DNA from: Nemophila menziesii | Lineage: Eukaryota; Streptophyta; Magnoliopsida; Boraginales; Hydrophyllaceae | Direction of reading: 5' to 3' | Assembly: GCA_029959085.1 (NCBI GenBank) | Contig: JARWIR010000031.1 | Span: 2,046,001 to 2,110,000, forward strand | Length of the DNA stretch: 64,000 nucleotides | Shown here: positions 11,396 to 24,190 of the stretch, piece by piece | Layout: each line of letters opens with the position of its first letter | Position numbering within the stretch: the stretch's first letter is position 1 | Translations under genes and position numbers: made by a program | Notes under the pieces: model-generated | Told to the model about the DNA's origin: nothing | What the model saw: the letters and a program-made list of their open reading frames with translations, nothing else | Database searches by the model: none

Positions 11396-13132
11396 CTATT
11401 TGTTCTAATTATTAGCCCTTTGGAGATATCCTTTTAGGTGAATAAATGACTTATTGGATAGACTTTTAGGCTTATTTGATTATATTGCATTTTCTCCCCT
11501 TGGAATTTAACTATTTGCAGTTTCTGAGATTTTGTGCGTAAATTTGATTGTTTTTAGTGCAAAGTTAGTAGGTTCTTGAATTTCATGAAAGACCAATCCA
11601 AGGAGGAGAAGTGAGAAGTAAATTCTTAGTGTATTTTAGTGTGTTAGGAAATGTTTTTAATCGAGATTCTATTTTTAGAGTGCACTTTCCTATTTCTATT
11701 TCTTGGATTTTTGATTTATTCTTTTTAAGCATATGCGGTATAATTATTGTGAAGCTTTAAAAGATAAATGGTAATTACTTAGAGACCAAGTCGAGATAAA
11801 GAAGTAAAGGAAAGAGATTTACATGGAAATAAGAAGATTTAGGAAGGATATATGCAAAGAAGGAAAAGATAAAGCTGCCTTATGAATCGGAAATTCCAGC
11901 CACGTTTTAAATACGAGTCCATAACTTAATATTGGCTAGGAATTAGGGAAAATGGTCAGCACCAACGGAAAGCTCTTTCCGAGATAAGCAATTTCATATA
12001 TTGGAAAATCTTAAACGGATAAGTATTGAATTAGATATGACCAAATCAAATCAGCAGCAGAATCTTACTTTACGAATATAAGAGTTTTTAACTTGTCTTC
12101 CACTCCAAGTAAATTCGACCTAGGGTTCCCTAACACCTATAAATACACCCCTTAGCCTCCTATTTTTACACACTTCAGAGAATTAAACAAGAGGCTTAAG
12201 GTTTTCAAGTCAGAGCAAGAAGGCAAGGAGAAGCTAGTGCTGGAGAAATCCTGTTCTTCCATCAACAGTCATCCTACCCTTTAGGTTATCAATTTATCTT
12301 TTGTATTTGAACATGAATTCCTTTTATTTATTTCCAGTCTTTAATTTTCTTATGAGATAAATTTCTTTATACTTGAGAAACGCATTAAAGGGATGGACCT
12401 CAATTAATTAATCTATGTTTTGAATTTGGGATTTTTTAGATTTAAACCGAATTGAGTTTTATATATTGGATATTACTTTGTTTTCATTACTAATTCTTTT
12501 AGGAACAACTAGAATTAGCTTTTAGTATTTGGGCTATTCACTTTAGTGGCGAAGTGATCATCCGACATGGAGGTTTGAATACAGATCTAGGTAATACCCG
12601 TGTAATGTCCGTTATTGACCGACATGCTTAACTAGTTACATAGCCAAAGAGGTAAAATCATATCATCGGAAGAGGCATATTCGACCATACATGTGTTTAT
12701 GATACTTTAGGATAGCTCATAGGTCCACCCGACAGGGGGCTAGGAGATATTAGAGTCCCGACTAATATTATAATTCCAATTCTACCCTTAAACATAGCAT
12801 AGATTATATTGATTAAGTGGATTCCTTGCGAGACTCAAGTATCTCTCTTGTCTGAAGTTAGTCGTTTATTTGCTTTATTTCCTTTCTGTTTATTTAATTT
12901 TAGTCTTTACTTTATTTGCATCTTTTAATTTACAAAAAAACCAAACAAAAATTCTTATCTTTTATTTTCTGTTTAGCAATTATTCTTACTATTTGATTAA
13001 TATTTGGGTTGAACCTAATCCGTCCCTGAGAACAAACTTGATTATCATATATTACTTGGGACAACTGTACACTTGCAGTTTTTGGTTCCTCTTTATTTAT
13101 CGCTTTATTTTATAACACCCTAGGACCCACCA
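11396..13132 (+). repeat. 3' LTR of element E (family 2)
   Basis: It runs from TGATGTCTCC to GGACCCACCA, 1737 bp. It matches C's 3' LTR (46555-48307) along its length. TATAAATA at 12138-12145 is a plausible promoter core. The part holding CCGACAGGGGG repeats corresponds to the CCTGACGG array of family 1. Confidence 0.92.
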
Positions 13133-15370
13133 CATGTGCGAATTATTGAAAGATTTAAAGTGACTACAAGACATAAGAGTCTTACTTATAATCCTAGATT
13201 CTAGCAAACAAGCAATTGAAATATGATATAGAAACAAGGGACTTGAACACTTTATTTGTCGTGGGTGCCCTCGCCCCCAACAATTCCACACTAATAGATT
13301 ATCCATCAACAACGAACTTATTGAGGGATAGGACGCCATCCTCGAGTAAATTGGAGGCAAATTTTCCATTAGGGGGAGATCTCGGGTACTCGTTGCCTCA
13401 TCACAACTAGACTCTCCACTAGGTCCTCCGCACAAGCGGCCTTCACAATCAAGACCCTTTTATAAGTATAAATTCTCTCTTTCCTCCTCGCAGTTATTAC
13501 CAAAAGAATTATGATTCTCCTTTCAATTCTCACATTTAGGATTTGCCCCTTCACATCATAGAAGCTCGTATAGAGCTCGTCAACAAAAATTTGTATATTA
13601 TTTATACGCATTTCCATGATACTGAAGTCATTCTCATTGAATTTCTGAATTTTGTTAGGTCTACCCATTCGTATCGGGGCCAAAGTCGATTTACGTTTAA
13701 GATCATTTGGCCAAGTAAACTTCTCCCTTGGACTAAACACACGCCTTCTTGGTTTAAGATTCCCATCAGTCTTACCAATATTATCAGGTCTATTGAAATG
13801 GATAATATGAACGGATTGCAAGTTGTAAGACTCTTCATCCAATTCGAAAGACTTATCTTCAAAATCATCATATTACATTTTGCTTTTCCCCTTATCAGTA
13901 GCTTGAGACTTAAAACCATCATCAATCACTTCATTCATATCCAAATGTGGAGTATAAGATGAATCCTCCTGAGGACGTGGAACAATATCAGCGCAAATAT
14001 TAGCAATGAAACCAGAACCTGTAGCACCAACATAAGGGAGCGTATTATTAGCTGAAGAAGAATAAAACCCATATTTCTCATGTGCTGCTTCATTAGTAAA
14101 CCTGTGATATATTTTTTCAATGTCAATTTCTCTAGCACTCAACACCTAGTTAATAGTTTGATTATTCACCACACTACTCATTCCCACATCTCAAAGTTCC
14201 TCACAATATTTTTTAAATATAGCAGGATATTTCTTCTCTGATAACTCTACAAGACCATCAAATTGAGAGATCTTTCTATATATGTTTTTCCATAATATCG
14301 AAACTCTCTCGTTTACGCTTTGAAGATTCACTTTCAGTTTTCTTATCCTCTCCTTTGTTCTCATTATTAATCAGTTGTGCAGGTATATCAATGGAATCAA
14401 ACTGTATATTCGAGAACAAAGCTTTATTACCTGCATTTGCTCCACCATCTTCATTTCTGATGGATAACTTTATAGACCAGTTGAAAAATCAAGCATTATC
14501 ATCATTCCATCGTGGCCTGACCATAAATGTGTAGTAAGCAGTTTTATTATGGCCCAAACGACCACAGTTAATGCAAAATAAACTAACACTTTCGTAAGTA
14601 AACGCAACACATGCTAACCCATCCAATTTTTGAATATATACATTAGTCTTAATAGGTCGTTATTATCAATATTTACCCTGAATTTGATAAATCTCATCTC
14701 GTCCATTATTAGCAATGGGATAGTCTACTTCGCATACTTTGCCAATGAAAGAATGGCTCCTAACTTGTTTTGTATACCCGCTAGCCCATAAACTCAAACT
14801 CAGACTAAAGATGTAGTGAGATAAAGTTCATTGAGTTTAGCATTATCACTGCATTTAACAATAAGGACATGCATAAAGTTGACTAGGCATAATCAAATAG
14901 AGTAAATTCTCTCCGTCTCGTCTTCTTTATCCAATGCCAGTTTGAAGATATTAGCTTGAAGTTCTTCAAAAATAATCCTCCCTTTAATTCACCAGGAGTC
15001 CTGGACAACTTTACTAATGACTCCGATATTGATGACTCTATCTGAGATAACTCGAGCTATAAAGGTGAATTAGATAAATTTGGTTTGACAGATGTAGTTT
15101 TGGTAGCAAGTGATAGTGACTCTAGTTTGAGTAAATTGTCATTTTTGGCATGGGCTAAAAGGGTAGGAAATGATTGGATTTTGATGCCATGTTTGGAATC
15201 ATATTTGTGTTGGCTAACTTTATGGAGATAGTGATAGATAAGACTAAAAAAGAAGTAAGTAAAGAACATATATAGCAATTTGTTTTTGATAGTAGAAGAA
15301 TATGAAACGAAGGTGAGATGAAAAGCTCTAAATTTGCTGATTAACGAGGTGCCACTTGTACTAGGCATGG
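13133..15370 (-). pseudogene. LINE (L1-type) ORF1 fragment, decayed
   Basis: On the minus strand a degenerate plant L1 ORF1 can be followed. Near 14650-14750 it resembles the RNA-binding DUF4283 end (VCEVDYPIANNGRDEM). A zinc knuckle follows at 14534-14575, CINCGRLGHNKTAY, whose fourth ligand has changed from Cys to Tyr. A C-terminal region (13369-14145) resembles the ORF1 tail of the LINE at 57856-58185: both have an LKRK block, IQKF, and a heptad-like RIND/RINN stretch. Several frame changes and stops separate these parts. A possible start is Met at 15368. The left end is cut by element E, and ORF2 would lie beyond the left edge. Confidence 0.7.
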
Positions 15371-15491
15371 TATACTATAGCAGCTAAGCGTGAGAATCTC
15401 AAAAGCAAAGTTTTGTACTTGTCCCATATGAATTGGTTAATTTGTACTTGTTTGCTTTTTTAATACAAGTTTATTTCGACTAAAAAAAAAA
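15371..15491 (+). mobile_element. Possible 3' tail of a plus-strand LINE
   Basis: TAATACAAGTTTATTTCGAC followed by an A-run at 15482-15491 resembles the 3' end and poly(A) of plant LINEs. No ORF2 remnant or TSD was found beside it, so this is tentative. Confidence 0.3.
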
Positions 15492-16485
15492 ATATGAAAA
15501 GTGTGCATGTAAAATATATAATATGATATAGTAACAGATGCAGAGAAAAGCCAATTATCCAATAGATGAAACTCGAATCTTCTTTAAGAATCTTATAGAT
15601 AATCCAAGCTGTCATATTGAGAGGATCAAGACTAAATATATTAAAAAGGAGGATATTCCTGCTGCGATTACTAGGATCTTTTAACGAACATACTCCCAGA
15701 TGAGATAAAAAGGCAATATCCACGAGTAAAGAGATGCTAAAGTGGTACTTATAATCAGCTAGAAAGGCTAGAATGTAGCTACTGAAAGAGAAAAATACAC
15801 ATGCAACCCCACTATAAACGTAACTAGTAAGTATATAATTAAACACATCGATCAAGATCATGTACAACCCATAAAGAAGGGAAGTGGGATAGAACTGAAA
15901 ATAAAAGGAAGAAGACATACTTGGCTTCTTGAGGTAAAGTAAAAAGAGAGAAACATCCACTTTGAGAGAAGGAGAACCATCCAGATCAGAGAGAAAAGAC
16001 TCTTGTTTAAATCCAATATAAATGGTAACAAGAAGACCTTCAAAAAACTTGCTGCTAAAACTTGATATCCTTTTAATATTATGAATTCAATTAATAAACC
16101 AGCCATGTATCCACATCAATCCCCAGTAATCATATTAAACTTTAGTCCAGAATCCATAATGATGATATTGAACAATTGAAATAAAATGCCGATCAAAGTA
16201 ATAATAAAGAGAAACAGAACAGTCACACTAATCACGGAGAAATACATCACTTCTATTAGAGTTAAGGGAATTTTTTGCATGTCACAAACTGAAGTAATAA
16301 AAAAAGAATAAAAGACATTAACGAAGTCTTTAGCCTTGATCCAAGTAAAGAAAGGTAGAAAATACCATTGCATGTTGATATTTAGTGCAAGCCAGCACAA
16401 AACAAGGAATATAAATTTGTAATTGAAGTTGTGATGTTTTGAACTGTCTGGGTCAAAGTGGAATTGAAGTGAGTTCATGGGTAAG
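15492..16485. other. Unassigned AT-rich sequence
   Basis: Three consecutive minus-strand reading frames (16478-16116, 16106-15858, 15960-15460) would give very hydrophobic peptides rich in Phe, Leu and Ile. They lack a common frame, homology that I recognise, or gene signals. I read them as a by-product of a T-rich strand and see no supported gene here. Confidence 0.4.
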
Positions 16486-18049
16486 TGATCTCTCCTTAAT
16501 TGTTCTTATTTTAGACCCTTGGGAGACATCATTTTTTATGTTTATTTAATCATTTTGATAGATTTTAGGACTAAAAATGCAATATTCCGAATTTACTCTT
16601 TACTTTCTAGTATTTTTGATTTATTAAACTTTTGCGCGTAATCTTGTGTATTTTAGTGGAAAGTTTGTAGTTTTTGAATATTAGCTAGGAGAGGAATCCG
16701 AGAAGAAAGTCAAAGATCGTGATATGGAGTCAAAGCTTGAAGATAAATCCCAAAAATAATTATATTTTGAAGCCGCAAATCTGGAAAACAGGTCAAATAT
16801 TGCTGATTTCGAGGCACTTACGAGTTGATTTAGCCGCTGACCTTTGAAGAGATTATGTTCCTTATCGAGTTACGGAAATTTAGCAAGTGATTTGAGGTCA
16901 ATCGGAGTTATAAACGAATCAGTTAGAGCTGTTTTAGTGGAGGTGGTGCAGCAGTTACGGGATTCTGGGCTTCGAAAATGGACTTGGGCTTTTAATTTTT
17001 AACTTAAACCTTAAGACAAAGCCTAATCCGTTTTTTAGAGTATAAAAGGGGCTTTTGACTTATATTTTCCACACAACTCATTATTCAGAAAGAAAAGCAT
17101 CAGAGAGAAGTCAACGAAGGAAGCAGAAGAAAGCTGAAGAGCTGGAGAGGGTCTATATCTCCATTCACAGCCGAATCTAATTCCAGAAATTAGGTTTTTC
17201 TTATTTTTAATTCTGTAAAACAATATGAGTCTTATTTCTTTTAATTTAGTTTTATTTTCCATTAGCATGAGCTAATTTCTCTTGGTGATTGGGAACGCAT
17301 AATGGGTTAATCCCTACTTTGTTTGATTTTCATATGTTTGAATTTGGGTTTTTAATTAATTAAATCGAATTGGGTCTTTTACATTTTTCTGTAATTTGTG
17401 ATTATTTACTGTTCTTAGAGTCGCGAAATAATAACAGGTTTTAGTATCTAGGCTATTCCACATAGTGGCGTGTGAATCATCTTGATGGAGGGTTTAGGTG
17501 CAGAATCAATTACAGAATATAAAATAGAAACTATTTGACTTTGACGAGCGTAGTTAATTTTATGTCCAATGAGGTAATTTTAGCTTAATCATTCGAAGGT
17601 GGATCATAATCGCTCTGACGGGGTTTGTAACACCCTAGAATAGCTTCGTAGTCCACCCTGACGGGGGTACGAAGATTCCCGAATCCCGACCAATGTTAAT
17701 TGACCAATTTGACCCTTAAACAACATATGTTATGAACTAGAGTTAGGAGAATCCCTTGCGTCTCTCAAGTACTGTCTCTCATTTCTTGCGTCTAGCATTT
17801 TATTACTTGCGTCTTGTTATTTCATATTAGTCTTTAATATCTTAGGAACTATAAAACCAAACAAACAACTCTCATAAACATTTATTTGCTTTCACGTGCA
17901 ATTACTCATTAATTGATAAGCATTAAGGTTAGCCATTCTGTCCCTGCGAACGATCCTGTTATCACTATTATTACTTGGGACAACCGTACACTTGCGGTTG
18001 TGGTTCTCTTTACTTATTGCATTATTTTAGAACACAAAAAGAACCACCA
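16486..18049 (+). repeat. Solo LTR, family 1-like
   Basis: It starts TGATCTCTCC and ends AACCACCA, 1564 bp, and is colinear with the family 1 LTRs of A and B. It includes TATAAAAG (17041-17048), the CTGACGGG motifs near 17614 and 17659, and the ending with ACAACCGTACACTTGCGGTT. The flanks GTAAG (16481-16485) and GTATG (18050-18054) are a likely 5-bp TSD with one difference. No internal sequence follows on either side. Confidence 0.85.
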
Positions 18050-19378
18050 GTATGTTATCTAGTTGAAGAGGACGGAATATTTTTCAAAGGTTCATGTTGT
18101 GCGAAGCATTTATTTGTCCGCCATTGTTACATAGAGCAAAATTCTTAGTTAGAGAAAGAAGAGTAAGAAAAAAGGTTTTAGCTAATAACCAAATAGAGTA
18201 ATGATGAGGAGTGATAAAGCTGTCATAAATTTTACATTAGACGGGATTCAACTATTCTTCTAACTCATGTCGGTAGATTAGAAGGAAAACATTCACCATA
18301 CCCTTCTCAGGTGACCCTAGAAATAGTTTCCGATGAATTAGGTGCTAATCCTATTGACTACCTAATTGGAAAAGACCTCCCGGTTCAATACCTGACACTA
18401 AGCACCTATATGCTAATTCCGTAACAAAAGACACATGTCGGTGCCAAATATAATTACTTGAGATACCCACTACTCAGCAACTGTATGGGTAGTATTTATA
18501 ACAAACACATAGTCAATGGAAATAAATTATAAACCAATTCAATTATAACAGAATACAAAATATTCAATGGTTCTTAAAAATAAATCCTAAGCAAGATGAA
18601 TTATAGTGCATAATACAAATTTAGAATAAATAGCAAAGAAATAAGTTATAGGAAAATGGTCTCTAATACTAATTTACCCAAATATCAAAGGTGGAGAAGT
18701 ATAGAATTGACGCGGTGAAGCTCCAACTCTTGATTTTTCTTCCTCTAGATCCTCCTGGTCGCTTCTATGATGAATTCTTGATGAAAGGTGAGCTTTGACG
18801 GACAAGGGATGATTTCCTACAATAATGAGGTGATATAAATAGGTTAAAAACATTTGTGGGTCATGGGATAGGTTTAAATGACCTAGCCTATCCAATAATT
18901 GTTTTCCTATAATAGGGGACACGTTCGAGTCATGCCAGCTACATAATGTATAACTTTTTTGTTACAACTCTGAATTGTAAAAACTCAGTGGCCACACGAC
19001 TGTAATTCAGGTCCCTTATATAAATATAAAAGGGATAATAAAAATTATTTTTCAATCTCACGTGTATCGATAACAAGTCGACAACTCTTTCACTTTCTAA
19101 ACACGGTTTCTTTAGCCCTATACTTTTGGTTTCCTTCTTTGATATCCTTTACTCAACTTATTATCCATTGTTTTACATTTTATATAATTCTTTTATCTTA
19201 GGGCTTCACATTTAACACACAAATTACACATAAATAGCTCTAAAAGTAACTTATCTCCATAACAGGGCAAAAAATAGGAATATTTTAAATAATTGAGAAA
19301 ACCCCTCAGCTGAGCACAAAAGGAACCTAAAAATATGTCTCACAATGGTATTTATTTATCACAAAAATAGAGACATCA
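18050..19378 (-). repeat. Degenerate LTR remnant
   Basis: The right end (sense TGATGTCTCT at 19369-19378) is a recognisable Athila LTR 5' tip. The part from about 18225 to 18420 aligns in layout with the LTR at 21420-21650 (ACATTAG-CGGGATT, then CTCTAACTC). The sense 3' end could not be found, and the first 170 bases are unassigned. Confidence 0.5.
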
Positions 19379-19895
19379 CATGGCTTACTTAAGTGACCTA
19401 ATAATAGTCCAATATATTCTTCTAAATTCGTGCAGCTTTGGGTCCCTTTAGTAATACTAGAATAACATAACTGTCACAACTTGGATTTGGACACCCTTTT
19501 CACCACGTATACTAGACTACAAGAGATAACTTGTGTGTAAATTTCATTAGATAATTATTTGTTATGATTTTTACAAGTCGGCATAAGCATTCTGCCGACA
19601 ATTCCTTTTGAGGTTAAACTGGACTTCTTGACTCCTTTTGTGACTTGGTCGGGGTTCCTTCTACACTTTTAGACCCTGTGGCTTCATCTTGGTTCAAATA
19701 TCATCCATGTACCTTTGATACTTACACTTAACGTATAAATTACCTAAAGAATGCTCCAAATATATAGAATTCCAAGATTAGACCACCAAAACAAAATATA
19801 TCAAATATAAGGGATAAATCCCATAATTATGTACTAAACCCCTATTAAATGATATCCTTATACTAGATTCATATACCATAAAAGGAGAGACATGA
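19379..19895 (-). repeat. Second degenerate LTR remnant
   Basis: The right end reads AGGAGAGACATGA, close to the revcomp of an LTR tip, and the interior has the AT-rich layout of the neighbouring LTRs. It may be the host LTR into which the 18050-19378 remnant inserted. Boundaries are uncertain. Confidence 0.35.
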
Positions 19896-21073
19896 CTTGG
19901 GAAACATATATCCCTATCCAAAAAAAAGTGTTGGTCCTTCTCTCTACTTACTCTCTCTAAGGTTTGTAGAGTTCCATTAATTCTCTGCTCTCTGCACAGT
20001 GTTTTGCCTCCTTTACCAATATTACATGGTCTTATTTGGAGTTATTTCGGATTTATTTTGGGAAAGTGAGTTGGTTTTTTTCTAGTAAACTTTCTTCTTT
20101 TTGAATTAATTGGACTGAACGATTGGGCCAATCACTGAATGTAAAGGTTTTTTCGGCCATTACTGATGGGATTGTGTTTCTGTGGAGTGAGAATATCATG
20201 CGCTATCCGCTCTTCTCTCTCTTCCTATAATGTTGATAGATGTAAAAAAAATGTTGGTTTCTTTTTCATATCCTATGAAGATCTATATATTGAATTGTGC
20301 GATTTGCTTGGATATAGGAACCAAATAACATATATTTATGTGACTTTTGAAAATATTTCTACAAATTTTTTGCTTGCTTTATTTACCGATTTTCTTCTTC
20401 GTTACTTGATCGTTAAAATTTGTTTCTTTTGCGTTGACTTCCTTGTGATAGTGAATATTAAAAGGAAAAGTGTAAGAAAAGCTTTTACTAATCAGCTAAA
20501 GTGATAAAAACTGAGCAAAAGGTGATGAAATATGTCCATGCTTCACATGTATTACATGTTAGTTATAATATTTATGTTGGAGGTGACTTAAAAAGAGAAT
20601 CACCAGCATTGAAAATTGTTATGAAAAGTGAAGATAAAGGTTCTCAAGAAGTTAGTAGGAAGGATAGTGAAAATATTAGAAATAGAGTGTTTGCTAATAG
20701 TACTAGCAAAAGATGAAAGTGATGGTTTTGTTTTGAAGGTCAATAGAAGAACAAATGTCTATGAAAATATCACTATTGAAGGCTCTATTGCTGGTTCCCA
20801 AGCAATAGGTAGTTTGAATTGCCAATATTTGTTTGAGACTCAGATAACTCTTAAGAAGCCTAATAAAAGTGTGAGTTTTCAAGAGAGCAATTGCATTGAT
20901 GGAACAATGAAGGTTAATTACTCTACACCTAATTCAAGAGAATTTATGGGGGAGTTTGTGATTTTGAGTTAAGGAAAGAAGGTTGAGAGTTGTAAGGTAG
21001 GAATTGATAGTACATTTAAGGAAATGGATAATGAAGTGGAAGTTGAGAAAGAGAAAGGTGTTTGGGAAAAATT
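19896..21073 (+). other. Unidentified region with weak coding character
   Basis: Two plus-strand ORFs stand out: 20166-20504 (112 residues) and 20628-20972 (114 residues), with an overlapping third at 20501-20716. The first contains ISYEDLYIELCDLLGYR, which faintly recalls the N-terminal region of plant Mutator-like transposases. That is only an impression. The second is Ser/Asn/Lys-rich and has no motif I recognise. The stretch ends where the LTR of element F begins. It could be a fragment of a DNA transposon or LINE. Confidence 0.25.
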
Positions 21074-21663
21074 GTAAATCCACACCAAACAAGGGGGTTA
21101 CGCACTCGCAAGTGTACGAGGGTGTTAGCATGTAATAAAATATGATAAGGAAAATGGGAATGTTCGTCTCCACAAGGACTACCAAAGGTAAATTGATGTG
21201 TTTCGATAGTATAAGAATGTAAAGCTTGTAAAGGAATATGGAAAGAAAGTAGAACTAATATTTATTTGGTTTATGATGATTAATAAATTAATGTGATAAA
21301 TGGAAATAATAACTAAATTGAAATGCAATTAAAGCTAATTAAAAGACGAAGAAATAAGATGAGAAAGTTTACTTGAGTCTTGCTAGTAATCCCCTATGTA
21401 GCTAATCTAACGTTTCTATGAATAAGTGTGAAATGGTAACTTCACATTAGGCAGGATTATATTATCTCTCTAACTCCCATCAAGGTAACTTAGAATCTAT
21501 TCTACGGTCCTAGAGACCTCTTCTAAGTGAACCCTACGTATGCTTTCAAATGCTAAATGTCCGAACTGTAATGACTATCTAGCTAGACAAGACCCCTCCG
21601 GTTCACTATCACACACTAGACGCCTATATGCTTTATCCACAATTAAACCCCCTTTACGGGCGA
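21074..21663 (-). repeat. 3' LTR of element F, left (sense 3') portion
   Basis: This contains the LTR 3' landmark (sense TACACTTGCGAGTG near 21097-21110) and is interrupted at 21663 by another LTR. The rest resumes at 23221. Together they give about 1.56 kb. The exact left boundary (21072-21076) is uncertain. Confidence 0.7.
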
Positions 21664-23220
21664 TGGTGTCTCCTGGTGTGTGATAAAATTACCACCTTAA
21701 AGAGAAAGACACTAACTGAAAGTGTACAGGTCGTTCCAAGTAATATGTAAATAATACGGATTACGTTCTCAGGGACGAATAGTTATTACAATGGTGTTTA
21801 TCAAATAAGTATATTTAATTGTAAATAACCGAATGAAAATAAAATGATATTTGTTTTGGTTTTGAATTATAACTACGAAATGAAATAACTAAATTACTAA
21901 ATGAAAAGATTAACAAAAAGTAAATAGTGGAAGTAAATAAGTATGGGCACAAAGATGAGAGATGTACTTGAGTCTCGCAAGGGATCCACCTAAGTGCATA
22001 CAACTAATATTTCTGTTTAAGGGCTAAGCTGGTATTTGTGTACTAGTGGGGACTCTGCTATCTCCTAGCCCCTTCTCGCGTGGACCTAGGAGCTATCCTA
22101 CGATACTATAATTCCTCCCAGATGATTATATCTACTTACGGATGTGAAGTTCTTACCTCTTTGCTATGTGATTAGTCAAGCCTGTCGGTTAATAACGGAC
22201 ATCACACGGTTATTACCTATGTCTGTAATCAAACCCCTCTGTCGAATGATCAGTTTCCACTAGGTGAATAGCCTAATTACTCAAACTTATTTCCAATTGA
22301 TCAGAAAACAAATACTAACCAAGCATACGATAATAGCCAGTTCAAAATACCCAACTAAAATTAAATCATAAATCCCAAATTCGGAAAAATATTAAATTGC
22401 ATAAACTAGGGCTTAACCCATTATTGCAATTCTCAAGTACTAATAATTTTAACTCATATTCAAACTAAAAACTGAAAATTAAATAAATAAAATCATGTTT
22501 TCAATTACAGAAAAGAAATAACGACATAATTAGAGGGTTGGAATGAACTGTTGTTGAAGAAGAAAGTCTTCTCCACCTCTTCCTTTGCCTTCTGCCTTTT
22601 TGCTCTTGCTCTAACTTTGAGAAATAATGAAGCGTACATAAAAATGAGGCTTAAAATCCTATTTATAATTAATAAATTGGATTGATCTTTTTATTTTATT
22701 TTATTCATTTAATGGATAAAGCCCAAGTCCAATTTAGCAAATCTCGTAACTGCTATACTCCTTCTAGTAAAAACAACCGTAACTTTTGTATCTTGCGTCC
22801 AAATCGCCTAATTCCAGTCCTCAATTCGCGCTAAGAGGCACAACTTTATCTTTTGAATCTCCAGGCCTGAATCAGTGCCGATGTGGCTCAAAATCAACAA
22901 TTAATAACAGCTATCCAGATTTTTATTTTTTTTAGTCAACTCTTTGGGTGATACTTTCTCGCTTTTAACCTCTCCGCTTGATCTAGGACTTTAAACTCCA
23001 CTTCTCCTCCTCATTTTGGTGCTCCATAGCATCCATGTATCTAATAACTTTATACTAAAACCAAACAAATTAACGTACCAAAGCTCTAAAAATAGAAATA
23101 CATAATTCCAAGGGGAGAAAGTGCAATATATTAAGCATAAAAGTCTATCAAATAAGTCTAATTTCTACCTAAAATTATGTCTCCTAAGGGCATCTATTTA
23201 TCATAAAACGGGAGACATCA
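21664..23220 (-). repeat. Solo LTR (family 2-like) inside F's 3' LTR
   Basis: The sense strand runs from TGATGTCTCC (23220) to GGAGACACCA (21664), 1557 bp. The flanks GGCGA (21659-21663) and GTCGA (23221-23225) are a 5-bp TSD with one difference. F's LTR resumes right after. The interior resembles the E/C LTRs: the CTCCCCTTGGAATT block and the spaced motif array. Confidence 0.85.
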
Positions 23221-24190
23221 GTCGATAGCCTAGTTAGTCTAGCTACTCACTATTTGGAAAAAATATGAATAGTGTTATTGAGAAACATATAGTCAATGGA
23301 AATATAAATACCAATTCAATTAAATATAAATCCCAAATTCAATTAAACTTTAAAAAACTAACATAGGTTCTCACATATAGGAAGCCTCAAGAAATGAGGG
23401 TTTAGTTTATATATAATAGACAAAACTAATGAAAAATAAAGATGGAATCATGTTTAAAATCAAAAATAAAATATAGTTGATCTTAAGAACGAATCAAAAT
23501 GATGAATGGGTGGTGAAGAATGACTGAGTTTTGTAGAAAAATTCTTCTCTTCCTTCACTCTACTCTTCTCTATGCATTAAAATAAGTAATAAAATATGGT
23601 ATTTGTTTTGGACATATTAAAGTGCTTATATACTAATTAAAAACGTTTAGGGCTTCCATGGGCTCACTTAGATGGGTTAAAAATAGCCCAAACCATTTTA
23701 AGTTAGGGCTGAACAAGTTTGAGTCACAGTGGAAGAAAATGGCATAACCTCTTTATCTCAACTCCTAATTGACTTCCGTCACTTCTCACGTGTCACTGAC
23801 TTCATGAACTATCTAAATCAAAAGTAATTTAGTCCAAATCTCTGACTGGTTAATCGTGGTGACTAAAACAGTATAACGTTAAGATTTCTCTGGCAAACGA
23901 TCTTACTTCCCAAAGTGACTTTAAGCTCCTTCAACGCCTTGGTTTTGGCTTTAACTTGACTTTTTTACTTCTCCTCATAATATTGGAATCTTGTGTCAAC
24001 CATTTACCTAAAATCTAAACACTTAACATACAATTAAGGCACACAAACTCTATAAATAACAATATGTCAAAAAAGAGAGAGAAAAGTACAATATATCTAA
24101 TACTAGGAAAAAATCCCTCACTTAGGACCAATAAACTCCCAAAAATATGTCTCGTGAATAGATTAATCCATCACAACATAAGAGACATCA
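23221..24190 (-). repeat. 3' LTR of element F, right (sense 5') portion
   Basis: This continues from 21663 and ends with AGAGACATCA at 24181-24190. It abuts the polypurine tract (sense TTGAGTTTGGGGTCT, 24191-24205), which shows that this is a 3' LTR of a minus-strand element. Confidence 0.82.

Larger units (their letters stand above)
10465..13132 (+). mobile_element. Element E: 3' UTR and 3' LTR of a C-type element, split by A
   Basis: From 10465 the sequence matches element C's 3' UTR (from about 45630) with only scattered differences, then runs into a full 3' LTR. The 5' part of E must lie left of the window, beyond A. The right flank after the LTR is CATGT (13133), inside LINE sequence. 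E therefore inserted in the LINE and was later hit by A. Confidence 0.88.

Noticed and set aside
15460..16478. Three very hydrophobic minus-strand ORFs, possible membrane protein gene
   Set aside because: They are in different frames, lack homology or gene signals, and their composition follows from a T-rich strand.
20166..20504. Firm call of a Mutator transposase N-terminus
   Set aside because: The resemblance is a few residues only, and no transposase core or zinc finger follows.
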